In this document: piece after piece, positions 48,522 through 60,965 of the stretch | Position numbering within the stretch: position 1 is the first letter of the stretch | Layout of the letters: each line of letters opens with the position of its first letter | Source: Microvelia longipes | Lineage: Eukaryota; Arthropoda; Insecta; Hemiptera; Veliidae | Reading direction: 5' to 3' | NCBI GenBank assembly: GCA_018340805.1 | Contig: JACMZG010001870.1 | Coordinates: forward strand, 49,351,115 to 49,415,114 | Length of the DNA: 64,000 nt | Program-made: the position numbers and the translations under genes | The notes under the pieces: model-generated | Databases searched by the model: none | What the model saw: the letters and a program-made list of their open reading frames with translations, nothing else | Told to the model about the DNA's origin: nothing

Positions 48522-49885
48522 TTCCTAGGTTAATGATCTCCAACACCAAAGGATATATAGAAAAAGAAAGATGGTCTTGAGGTTTTTTCGGACTAGAAAA
48601 GGTAAGTTCCACAGCAAGTTAACAGGAGCGCTACTGTGCAGTTTGGTAGTTTCACCATGTCAACTAAGTGCATGCGCCACTGTCGGCTTATTTTTAGAAA
48701 ACTACATCTGGCACAAAACAGATTAATTCAAATAATTGTTTTTTATAATAATGGTCAATTTACAGTAGATAATCGTGTCGTTAAAATGATATGATATGAA
48801 AAAAAGATTAAAAGTGGTAATAATATTATGGTAAAGAGAGTTAGTTACAGAACAGCCGCTAGATTCCAGCAGCAAGTTAACCCCTATCTTCTGTCTGACT
48901 CTCTTATATACCTTCCGACATTCTATATCTATTATATTCTTTGTCCAACATAAAGATACATTATCTCTCCACAACGTGTCTTGGATACAGTCCCTTAGCC
49001 CGGGGAGGAGGGATCGCACTCCAGTAGCTAGCTGTAATTTGAAAAATGACAGTAGTTTCAGCGGATGTCCTTTAACGGTGTGAAAAACATCGCTCCCTCG
49101 AGAATTAGTTTTTCCTCCTCCCTACAAATTCTGGCTCGTAACCAATCTTAGCCCCCAATCACGACACGAAAAAACCCGCCACTAATTACGTCATCCAACA
49201 GAAACTCCCCATTAATCAGGGCATCAACTAGGCAGGACACCCCTTCGAGACCTTCAAGTGGATTACATCATACTGGACCCACGAACCCTAGAATCCCTTT
49301 TCATGTCTACTACCTTCGTCGTCGAAGACAATGTCACAGACAGGTATGAATACGGCAAATGTTCAGTTCAGATACATTCATAATGTCCTACATATCTCAA
49401 GGTGCCTCCCACAATGAAAGAGAGACGTCGGTTCCATCAACTATATTTTTGCGATCCCCATCGGATCAAAGTACATATTAATAGTAAGTAAGTAAGTAGA
49501 CAACCGAAGTAAAGTACATAATTCATTTTTACTATTAGCGATACCTAGTAAAAATTTCTTAAAGACATTTTTGTATATTTCAATGTCACAGCACTGATCC
49601 AATCTGCTAAACATTAAAATCAGCTTTTAGGCTGGCACGTCTTTCGATTTTTTTTAAGTCAAAAACTATAGCACAGTTATCGTTGAGATCTCAAAGGACT
49701 TGGATCATACTTGAACTAGAACTGGACTCCATCTTTAACAAAAATATAATTACAAGAAATGTAAAATGGCAGTTCTGTATTTTTTCCAAAATATTTTATT
49801 TCTTTTTGTAGGAGTTATTAATTGTGCTAAGATTGATTATTGGATCTCAGCCATTTCGCCCTATTCCGAGTTTGCAAGTAAGAAA
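48522..49885. other. GC-richer unannotated stretch
   Basis: 48900-49440 is clearly richer in GC than its neighbours and includes a minus frame (48723-49019) starting MRSLLPGLRDCIQDTLWRDN. No domain recognised and no splice partners. Possibly a decayed repeat. Confidence 0.35.
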
Positions 49886-50706
49886 AATCGGATACGAGGT
49901 ATCTCGAAACTTTTCCTCATCACACCGGATTCACTAAACTTATCCTCCCTATTCTGACTCGCTTCACTCGTCCTCTGAATAAAAGTAGTTAAATTTATAC
50001 TGCAACACGTCTTAGGATTCGCTTAGCTCGTCCCCAGATAGTAAATAAATTAGTTTCATTCTAAGCGGTCACCCATCCCAGCACTGACCAGACTCAATGC
50101 TGCTTAATCTTTATGATCCAACAAACATCAAGATATACTTGTCGTATTGAAACGAATCTTGGTGTACTTATTTATTACGTAAATCACTATTACATGTACT
50201 GTTCATTGCGATATCACTTGTACCGAATTTCATTTTAACTTCCAATTGTCTACAATTTTGTATAAAACGTACACAAGTTATTTGTAAAAACTGAACTAAT
50301 GAAGATAATAAAAATAAACTTAGCACATATGTTAGTCTTATATATGGCTACATTCGTATTAAATCTCAACTTGATCAAAACATTCTCCGCGATTTATGAT
50401 TAATATACATTTTTTGCCTGGTCATTATTGAGAGTTAAAGACGTCATAAAAATCATTTTTCGGATGGGACAACTAAACATATAGACTGTTTTTTGTACTA
50501 AGCTTCAACTATCTAGCATAAATATACCCGGAGCTACGATTATAAGAGACACACACATACATATATAGACAGACAACTTTGAGAAAACCATTTAGGAGGC
50601 CCTAAAAACGCCTGAAACGGATAATTCAGGTGACATTCAGGTTTCGATTTTTTTTGCAAACACAATACTTTTCCTATATACCTACGGTATAAATGAGGAA
50701 AAGTAT
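49886..50706 (+). repeat. dispersed repeat D, copy 2
   Basis: Collinear with 29175-29954, from atcggatacgaggtatctcg to the end motif aaatgaggaaaagta. It carries a short cacacacata tract before gacagacaac. Non-coding. Confidence 0.8.
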
Positions 50707-53180
50707 ATTAAATAGTAGTATTATATAGTATTGTCAGGCAGACACAAAAAGGTATAATTGATCGGATGTGAAGAGGCAGAAAAAAGCTGTCATTTCTTTT
50801 TATAACAATGCTGCAATATCTTTTCTTGACTTTAGAAACGCAAAATTTTAGTGATACATTTGCCCAAAATAATTAGTCATGATCTTCCGTTTTTTCAATT
50901 AGGTTTTAATTATTTCATGAGCTGAATGAAAAGAGAAAAAATAGCCTAAAACTATTTGCTAATAATTTCCGCTATATCTTTTTAATCTCGTTTTATATAC
51001 CAATTGAATATTTAGAAAAGTTTATACACTCCCCCTCCCCCTATTTTCCATTCAAAAGAACTTATCAATCTATATTGACTCATCAATATATATGTATATC
51101 ACAATCATATAGACTTTTAATTAAAGTTTCAATTTATTAAGTGTACAACATGTGTTAAAGAAAAGATTTATCCATTCATAAATGTCATACTCAGACACGG
51201 ATAGCTTATTAAAATTAATTTAAAATGAACTAAATAAACAGAATCGAATGAAGTAATCTAAAATTTAAAACATGAAATCTAATTATTTTAAATAAAATAA
51301 AGATTAAATCTGGCTTTAATTATCGCTACTGATAACCACATTACAAAAACTAAATAAAATATATAATTAAAAAACCACACAAAAAATTCACGCAAATAAA
51401 GTAGCATATATGGGAAAATACATGACATTATCATATTATATAAAGGAATGTTTTGTAGTATTATTAATGGATCTTAAAAGTGTCATCCACACTTAAAAAT
51501 CAGTACATAGAGATGGCAGCTAATAAAATCTCCAAGAGTCACTGTAATCTGGGTTAGAAGACAGATTGCCGTTTTACTACGTACTCATATTTTCCAATGT
51601 CATGCCTTTTCAAAAATGATAATATCGTCATGGTCAATGTTTTATACTGACAAATAAAAATAAAACAATATCTCAAATAGGACAAAATAAAGAATAAACA
51701 AAAATGAGGAATAATCAAATGCAGCGGTAAATTAGAAAAGGGTTAAAATTAAATAATAAGCTTAACACTGGGAATGGTTGAATATAATAGTTTACCTGGA
51801 AAGAGTTAGAAATAAAATCAAATGACAGGAATATGCAAAGTGGAGGGGGTAAATATATTATAGTAAACTGAAAATTAATAAATCGTATTAAATATATAAT
51901 TTAATAAGGATATATAACAAAAAATAAAACTGTAAACAATACATGCAGTCAGATAAGCTAATGTAATAAGTGAAGTAACATGCGAATAATTAAAAAAAGT
52001 TTAAGGCAAAAAAATGTAAGGTTCGGAAACATAAAAAAAATAAAAATAATGAAAAACCCGTGCAGGTTTGCACATACCTGTGTTCAAATGGAGTATGTTT
52101 TTCAAACCTTGAAATAAAGAAAAATAAATAAATATAACTTGTATAAAAATTAAAATATAAAAATAGATTATAAAAATACTTAATTTCACTCTTTTGTTTA
52201 CGTTTTTTTTATAAACTGGACACTTTTTTATTTAATTTATTACTTCAATACATTTAATTAATTTTAATAGAATCTTAATTTAAAAATATATTTATTAAAA
52301 ACTAATGAAAATTGCGTGCAAAGTATTTTTCCAATAGAAAAATATTTCTGATCCATAATATAAATATAAAATAAATGAAAAATAAACAAATAGTTAAAAT
52401 AGGATAAATAAAATAAAAAGTGTGAGGTTGACCAAGGGAGGGAGGTAAGTTTTTATTTTCTTGCAATATTTCTCGTGATTGGCTCGGTAATGTTTTTTTT
52501 AAATTTATTAACTTAAGAGGTCTTGTTTATTTAATTTCAGACCTTATTATTAACGTATAATTTGATGGCACGTTATAATGTATTTATATATATTATTTAT
52601 AGTTAATTTTAAGTTTTAACCATAATGGTGTATTACAAGAAGAAAATTAAAGAATACACTAAATAAAAGAAAAACTTTAAAAAATAATCAAAATATTTAC
52701 AAGTAAATAAAAAATATAAATAAATTCAGTAAAAAATACAGAATTCCTTTTACTTTATTTTAAAAATTATTAATAAAATTGAAAAATTACAGTTTTAGTG
52801 GAAAAATGTATTCAATAATATAATAAGTAATTAAAAAATGTTGAATCAATTAAATCAATAGTAATAAAAGTAAATGCAATAAAAACCTGTCAAATCTGAG
52901 AACGATGCCAATAAAAACTAGTAAAGAAAAATTTAAAAATAAAAATAAACCAAATAAAATAGTATAAGAATTAAGAATAAAAATCTCTCTTTTGTAAAAT
53001 GTTTATATTAAATTACAAGAAAAATAAAAGTAAAAATTATTTAGAAAGATAAATCAAAGAAAAGTCTCATAAATAAAAATTAATTATTAGGAAAAATTGT
53101 ATTTATTGAAAAGTTTAAAATATTAAAAGTAAAATAAAAAGAAAAATGGAAATGGAATCAGAAAAATGCACGCAACTTAC
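50707..53180. other. AT-rich intronic DNA
   Basis: Dominated by aaataaa/taaaata low-complexity sequence. No gene or clear repeat boundary seen. Confidence 0.5.
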
Positions 53181-53214
53181 ATCTAAATGGATCTTTAGTC
53201 CGGGTGGGGAACAT
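53181..53214 (-). CDS. TIA1: 34-nt TIA-1/TIAR micro-exon before the RRM3 exon
   Basis: On the minus strand a very strong acceptor (gattgtctttgtgctttctttcag) is followed by 34 nt and a consensus donor GAT|GTAAGT. Read in phase 0 it gives MFPTRTKDPFR plus one base (T). That base joins CT at 33378 to form TCT (Ser), giving [16 protein letters not shown], and SNTK also occurs in vertebrate TIA-1 at this point. The exon would insert about 11 residues in the RRM2-RRM3 linker. Because 34 is not a multiple of three, skipping it requires the upstream exon to end in a different phase. It is therefore either constitutive here or paired with another alternative exon. Confidence 0.65.
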
Positions 53215-56200
53215 CTGAAAGAAAGCACAAAGACAATCAATCAATTCATCAGTTTGCTTCACCAAGTCTTTGTTTAGGTTTAAAGTAACTTTTCTACAAT
53301 ATTTTATAGTCTATTTTCTTCCGATTTATTTATTTAAAATTTCTATTAAAAAGTAGAATGTATTTTATTTAAATTAATTATATACAAATACCTATAATGA
53401 TAATTTCTTTATTCATAATAAAAACTTTAAAATAAAATAAATTTATTATGGAAAAAAATTAATACACATATAATTAAAAATAGAAAGAATAATAAAAAAA
53501 ATATAATTACAATGAAAAATTCAAATAAATAAAGAAATAGTTTGCGGATGACATGCTTATTTTGATCAAATAAAGGAAAAAATAATAGTAGTTAGGAAAA
53601 AGAATAATTGAAATGTGTAAAGAGGGAGGATACTAAATCAAAGTAAATTTCTTTTTTTAATATTTTATAATTAAAGTAATGCAACAACCATCAATTAAAT
53701 TTAATTAATAAATAATACAAAAAAGCTATTATAGATAGGTTTTATGGAACTGTGTTTGTTGCCGGTCTTATTAGGTATTGTTTAAAAAAGATTTAACCAT
53801 ATCTGTTAATATTAGGATTATTATTGTACATAATCTCATTTATTCTTTAGTAGGAGTATTCAAGGATCTCCCGGAAAATTCCTGGAGGCATTTCAGCTAA
53901 AAAGCAAAGCCTGTTTTGGCAGAACATGTAGTGTTAATTTCATGTCGGTTAATAACATCCTTGTAGAAAAAAAACTCCAATCTATGGCTTAAACGAGGGT
54001 TTCTTAACTCCCTCTGCAGTCAACTACATCTAAAACTTTTAAGCAAAGGCCAGCCAGAACATTCAGTGGTATTAGCAACTATGTGGAAAGAGTAAGAAAT
54101 ATCCAATAAGAATAAAATACATTATACTCTCGCATACACAGTTGGAAAAATGCTTTTCCGAGGAGGCAATCCCCCCTCTAGCTTGGTAACACTCACTTTT
54201 ATCAAAGCTTATCCATTAATTTAATCAATATAAAATGATATTCAAATATCTAGAACTTAATTTACTTGTCACAATAAATGTAACATCATTATAAAAAATA
54301 TTAAGTGTTGGGGATAGAAAGATGGCCATGACATAAACCATCTGATCGGTTTAATCATTTCATGTAACCTAGATGTCTATCAGTGCAGCCAATTTAAACA
54401 AAGTATTTGTCTTAGGCACTTACGTGCTCCCTGATCTTAAGCTAACCTTTCCAAATATTCCGTCATCATTATATTTTATAATTTTGTAATAAATTACGTA
54501 AAAAAACTGTAAAAAGAGGTATCTAATACTACAAAATTAAAAATAAATTAAATAAATATACAAATGTAAAAAAAAACTATGAATGATAAAATAAATAAAT
54601 GAAATTTGTTTTACGTACTTGGTCCTCCAATGCAATAAACTAAAAGAGAATAAAACAATACAGACAAAATAACATTACAAAAATATTTAACACATAAATT
54701 AGAAACATTTAATGGTAATGTAACATGGAATATATAATAATATAATACATAAAACAGAATTGAAATAAAGAACATGTAATAGTAACATGGAATACAGAAT
54801 CACCCAAAGAATAGACACAGAGAATACGGTATATAACATTATAAAAGGATACAGAAACAAAAAACATAGAATGGTAACATACATTATAAATAATAAAACA
54901 GATTATTATGGAAGTAAAGGACATGGAATACAAAAATGAAACATGGAATTAACATGGATGTAAACAAAAAAATGGAATACAAATATAGAACATAACATAG
55001 AATAAAAACATAGAACATGGACTGTAAATACATTTCAAGGAATAAACATGAATTTAAACAAAGAACTTGGAATGCAAGATTTAAAATTAAATTAAATTAT
55101 TCTGAATTAGGTTCTGTTTTCCCATCTCTAGTCTCTATTTCTAATATCTATTTAATCTTTACAGATAACTTTAGCTAGTGAATAATAAATTGAGAAGGAA
55201 TTAAGGTAATAAAAAAATGCATTTAAAAATTACTTGTAAGAAAAAATGTACAAAAACAGGTACAGAGTAAAGACTAGAAATGGTAAAAATGACAAAAGAG
55301 ACATTGAGCAGAAACATAACGAGGAATGTAGTGGAGATAACATAGATAATAAAATAGTAATATGGTAAATTAAATAGACATCACTAATACATAATAAGGA
55401 TAGAGAGATAAGATAGAAAAAGGAATGAAAGAGAAACCGACCAGAATAAATACTCATGTTCATAAACATCTTACGATTAATTTACAAGGAAATCAAATAA
55501 ATTATATCATAGGACTAAAGAAAAATTATTATTACATATAAAATTATAATTATAATTATTTTTATTATTATAGTTATTATAGTATAATATAATTAATATA
55601 AATAAATTAAACATATAATAATAATATACAACATATAATTAAATATTATTATTAGTTATAATTATGTGGATCGACTAGCATGAGTTAAACATAAATTGTT
55701 CCATGTTATTCTTTAGTTTTTGAAACCAACAATAAAATTGGTGAAATAAAACTGGGTTGGTTGAATCCATCCCGTTTTTGTGTTAACTCATTCACTTCCC
55801 CTCTATTCCACCATGATTTTAAGTTGGTAAATAAATAGTCTTTGGTTTACCAAAAAAAAATTCACCAAAATAATTTCCGTGAACAATCTCACACGCTGAT
55901 ATCAATGTAATGTGTGCTATAACACTTTTTAATAACCAAAACTTTTTTCCGAACCACATTTGAAACCTTTACGAAGTTTTACAGAAAATCTACCTCAAAC
56001 CACAACGGTTTAAATAACCTATGGAAATTGTTACCTCTGTTTACCCAGCATGACTTTCCACCGTGTTTAAATTTGTCTTTTAACCGGCGAGGGAAATTTC
56101 GTGAAAAGTTACCGTAGTATGGAACGCTTTGATAACCAATTTTTGATTGGTTTTTTGTTTGAGAGTTTTCGTTAGTTTGACAAAACCCCTCCATGTTGTC

Positions 56201-56600
56201 AGGGTGCGGGGGGGGAGTAAAGAAAAGTTTATTATAATAAGTAAGTCAATATTTGGATTAGAGCTTAAAAAGATAAATAAATATATCCTACATTTTTACA
56301 CGGTTATTCAAAATGCCTCAAACTTGTAGTTTTTCATTGTTTACTTACCTTTTATAAAATTTAGGGTCGTAACTAATGTTATAATTCTAATTCCCAAAAT
56401 GGATACCAAAAATTTTAAAATGGAACTTTCGGAATAAATGTACTGATAAGGTTTTGGTACAGAATACACCATTTAATGAAATCATTGAATTAAATGGGTA
56501 CATAACTCAAGTTGGGATTGGTAGATGATGTAATCATCTGCGTACTCTCAGTACGCAGTACTATGGTTACAATAGCGAGTGCCTCAATTTTTATATCAAA
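53215..56600. other. AT-rich intronic DNA upstream of the micro-exon
   Basis: No RRM1 or RRM2 coding sequence seen on the minus strand here or to the window end. 53850-54110 is a less AT-rich stretch without a recognisable frame. The minus ORF at 55979-56194 has no domain. Confidence 0.45.
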
Positions 56601-56619
56601 ATGATCTTCTTTAATAGAG

Positions 56620-57720
56620 GTAAGGAAGAGTGGGATAAAAGAAAGAGTGGACATAATGAAAGAGTAAGATGGATAAAGTGTGGAAATAATGAAAGAGAAG
56701 GGTAAATGAAGAATGGGGATAGTAAAAGAGTAGGATGGATGAGGTGTAGGTTTAATCAAAGAGCAAGATAGATAAAGAGAGTAAGGATAATGAAGAAGTG
56801 AGATAGATAAGAGAGTAAGGATAATGGAAGTGAATAGATAAAGAGAGTAAGGATAAAGAAGTGAGATAGATAATGAGTGCAGATAATAAAAGAGTATGAT
56901 AGATAAAAAATGCATTTATTAAAAGAGTATGATAGATGAAGAATTGGGATAATGAAAGAGTAGGTTAGAAGAAGAGTGGAGATAATGAAAGATTAGGATA
57001 ATAGAAGAGTTAGGATAATGAAAAAGTAGGATAGAAGAAGAGTGGGGATAATGAAAGAGTAGGATAGAAGAAGAGTGGGGACAATGAAAAAGTAGGATAG
57101 AAGAAGAGTGGGGATGATGAAAGAGTAGGATAAAAGAAGAGTGAGGATAATGAAAGAGTGGGGATAGTGAAAGAGTAGGATAGAAGAAGAGTGGGGATAA
57201 TGAAAGAGTTGTATAGAAGAAGAGTGGGGATAATGAAATAGTTTTTTAGTGAATTATAATTTTTCAGCAAGTATTGCTGAGCAACACTACCTATATTTAC
57301 TGTTTGAATCAAAACTTAAATATAGAAAACAAAAATAAATTTAAATAGGTTTGTGTTATTTATTTATAATTTATTCTATATAAAGAAAGAATAGGTGAAA
57401 AAAAGAATTGAGGTGTAGTGAGTTAAGTATAAAAAAATGAAGAGTAGAGGAATAGACGGGACAAAGAAAGAGAAGAGATAAAAATGAATAAGTGTAGAGG
57501 AAAAAGTGAACAAAGAGACAGCCAATAGAGATGAAGAAGAAGTAGGGTTGAGAAAGTAAGGGGAAAGAATGAGTTGGATAGAAGAATAGAAGGAGTAAGA
57601 AATTAAGAAGATAGAAGAATGAGAAGTGATAAAGAAGGAGTATTATAAAGGAAAATACGGAGTAGAGGTAGATCATAAGCAGGGCAACAGAAAAGTGGGG
57701 ATAGAGGAAGAGTGGGGGTA
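56620..57720. repeat. purine-rich ~33-bp minisatellite region
   Basis: The unit gaaagagtaggatagaagaa followed by gagtggggataat repeats most regularly at 56930-57240. Looser GA-rich relatives lie before it and at 57380-57720. Minus ORFs (56490-56915, 57010-57312, 57371-57676) are low-complexity translations. Confidence 0.85.
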
Positions 57721-58730
57721 GAGTTTTAAAAGAAGCCCAGTAGGGTGAGTATGGTTGGTGCCGCGTTAAACATGTTCTATTCTAATTGCCTAGCTTTAAC
57801 TAGTGTGCGTTGCTTCACCAGGTGGAGCAGCGGGGGCGGCCCAAGGGACCTAACATGCCTGCTTAATTAAACCAACTCTATTACCTCCCTCTAATATTTT
57901 CTTTTACTTTTCCCCGCAGAGGGAAATTCAAAGAATAAACGTTCTAAATAAAAGCTTTTCTTTCCATTTTAACCACGCTATATAGCTCCAAAAGAATTGT
58001 TCTACCGTCATCTTGGAAATAGCAGTTGAAATAATTTGGTTGTCTTCAAAAAATAATAGAACTAGTAATATTTAACGTAAGTTTGAGCTAACGTAATGAA
58101 TAAAACGTACTTGAGTTTGAGAAAAACTTATTTCTACCTCAGTAAATTAATGTGATCAGCATTTATAACACCACCAATACTTGGTGTAGAACTATGGCTA
58201 CGCTACGAGACCGTGACAATTATCCTTATATCCAAAGGGAGTTCGCAAAAACATCCGAGCGGCATCATCTATCGCTTTTCACCAACTATTCATAAAACTT
58301 ATATCTAAACGAATAACATTGGACTAAGCCCCATTTTTATCAATATAGCCATATGTTGATTCGTAGGACGGCAAGAGTTAAACGTATCAAATACTTAACG
58401 GTAAGATCACTCTGGTAGCATACATATAAGCGTCATTGAAGCTAGTCGACGATAAACCAGCCCAAATAAAATCCTGGTTTACAGGATTTAGAGTCCTACT
58501 CTACATGACCAGAATTGGGAAGTCAGTCATTTAAGTACTGACAACAACTGATGCTGTTTACTTCAATAATTTGACGAGAACGACATATGGCCACGTATAC
58601 GCGGCGGAACGTATGGCCACAGGGCCATACGTAAGCCCATTTTAAAAAATATTCTTAAAATAAAAACAATATTTTTTTTTTTCAACGTCATCTAACGTTC
58701 AATATTATAAATTATTTCTTAAACGCTTAA
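57721..58730. other. less AT-rich DNA without recognised gene
   Basis: Includes a GC-rich patch at 57820-57850 and a perfect small palindrome, cgtatggcc-aca-gggccatacg, near 58609-58630. No coding frame supported. Confidence 0.45.
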
Positions 58731-58734
58731 AAGA

Positions 58735-59640
58735 ATACACGGCAATAGGAAATGACGCTTATGAGAATATACAATATACATCAATAAGAAATAAAGATTA
58801 TGAGAATATGCGTCAATAAAAAATAAACCTTATGATAATATGCGTCAATAAGAAATCACGTAAGAAATTAAGCTTATGAGAATATGCGTCAATAAGAAAT
58901 AAAGATATGAGAATAAGAAATAAGATTATGAGAAGCGTAATAGGGAGAATAATATAGATTATGTCAATAAGAAATTAAGCTTATGAGAATATGCGTCAAT
59001 AAGAAATAAAGATTATGAGAATATTGCGTCAATAAGAAATTAAGATGAGAATATGCGTCAATAAGAAATAAAGCAGATTATTATGCGTCAATAAAAATAA
59101 GATTATAAGAATATGCGTCAATAAAAAATAAATTATGATTAATATGCGTCAATAAGATTATGAGAATATGCGTCAATAAGAAATAAGATTATGAGAATAT
59201 GCGTCAATAAGAATATGCGTCAATAAGATGAGAATATGCGTCAATAAGAAATAAAGATTATGAGAATATGCGTCAATAAGAAATTAAGATTATGAGAATA
59301 TGCGTCAATAAGAAATAAAGATTATGAGAATATGCGTCAATAAGAAATTAAGCTTATGAGAATATGCGTCAATAAAAATAAAGATATGAGAATATGCGTC
59401 AATAAGAAATTTAAGCTTATGAGAGATATGCGTCAATAAAAAATAAAGATTATGAAATATGCGTCAATAAGAAATAAAGATTATTAAGAATATGAATAGA
59501 GCGTCAATAGAAATCAATATTAAGTTATGAGAATATGCGTCAATAAGAAATAAGATTATGAGAATATGCGTCAATAAGAAATACAGCTTATTATGAGGAT
59601 ATGCGAATATTCTCATAAGTAATATATTCGAATATAAGAG
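58735..59640. repeat. ~32-bp minisatellite (ATGCGTCAATAAGAAATAAAGATTATGAGAAT-type)
   Basis: gaatatgcgtcaataagaaa followed by taaagattatga repeats about 25 times with many small deletions and duplications. Variants such as ttaagcttatgag alternate. No ORF of note. Confidence 0.93.
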
Positions 59641-59770
59641 TGAATATTCAATTATGTCAATAAAAATTAATGCTTAAAAGGATATGCGTTAATAGTAAAA
59701 GACGCTTAAGAGGTAGGTCTCATCAAAGAAGCGAGAGGAAGAAGTAGATGGATCCACTTGGGCTCCGAAA

Positions 59771-59880
<110 letters not shown>

Positions 59881-60760
59881 CATTTAAATAATAAATAAGT
59901 TATAAAGATGGGAAAGAAGCGCCTAAAATTTCTACGCCCTAGTCCATCTCTCTCCATGGACCTTCTCATGTTCAAGGATTTGAAAGATCCAATTATACAA
60001 AGAGGGAGGGTGTAACATGACGCAAGAGCCTAAACATTATTTAAAATCCATGGCGTCCATTGAAAAAACAAAGACAATAAAAAGATGAAACATTTATAGT
60101 ACTCCATAATAAAATTGGAATAAAAAGCTTTTATAGAGATTGTGTTACACACTAGTACAAATTAAAACAGTGATTGGGAATTCCCTATACGCAAAGGGGG
60201 TCCAGGTGAAATAAATATTTTTAATAATTGTATCAAAAATTTCCTTTTATACAAACAAATAAAATTAATACTATATGGTATTTTATTTCAATAAAATAAA
60301 TAACATTCTTTTAGAGGAATGCGGAGGGAGGTGATGAATTGTTTAGAAAATATATTGATATTATTAAAAACAATCACTCAAATGTATTGGTTTCAAACAA
60401 ATAAAAATCCAGTTTGTATATTTTTCTCTTCAGACTCCCCCCCCCTAACGTATAATAAAAATCATTTTCCAACAAATATCACATTGGTATCAATGAGTGT
60501 TTGAAAACAGAAAAAATCAAAATATTAAAGTCAACGTAATACTTTTAATTATTTGACCATTGTAGGAGAATTTCCCCATAACAATGACCTTTAAAGTAAA
60601 GTAAGTATTTAAATTAAATATTTTTTTACTCCAGCTGTCGGCTTAAATTTGTTTTTAAATTGAAAAGGTTATAAATTAAGTAGGGTTTCAAAAGAAGTCC
60701 GTTTTTAAATGGAATTAATTTTGGAACTGATTGGATTGTGGATGGTTAAGGTACTATTAT

Positions 60761-60965
60761 ACACAATATAATTGTGCGAGAGACACCTAGGAAAAGTTAC
60801 AAGCAAAATGCAATGCTACATCTGGAAACTCTTCCATGATTCGACATTCGTCATCATTGTTTGGTCGACATAATGTCATGTACCACTCTGTTTCGTTACG
60901 TCTAACTCATCAGGGCGCCGACAGAGACTGAATTTCTAGGTGTCTCTCGCACAATTATATTGTGT
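60761..60965. mobile_element. short MITE with perfect 30-bp terminal inverted repeats
   Basis: acacaatataattgtgcgag followed by agacacctag at 60761-60790 is exactly complementary to 60936-60965. The element is about 205 bp with a GC-richer, non-coding interior. Flanking duplication is not clear (ctattat on the left, ctattca a few bases away on the right). Confidence 0.75.

Larger units (their letters stand above)
33379..53180 (-). other. TIA1: 19.8-kb intron of TIA-1/TIAR homologue
   Basis: Runs from donor GAT|GTAAGT at 53180 to the acceptor TTGCAG at 33379. Repeat-filled. Short ORFs at 33464, 33849 and 35202 show no domain. Segments 34100-36390, 39930-41070, 44480-45840 and 50710-53180 hold AT-rich DNA without a gene I can support. 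Small unlisted exons of the same gene cannot be excluded. Confidence 0.75.

Noticed and set aside
55979..56194. Minus ORF with NFSRNFPRRLKDKFKHGGKSC as part of an upstream TIA exon
   Set aside because: No RRM motifs, no matching splice phases and no similarity to TIA-1/TIAR.
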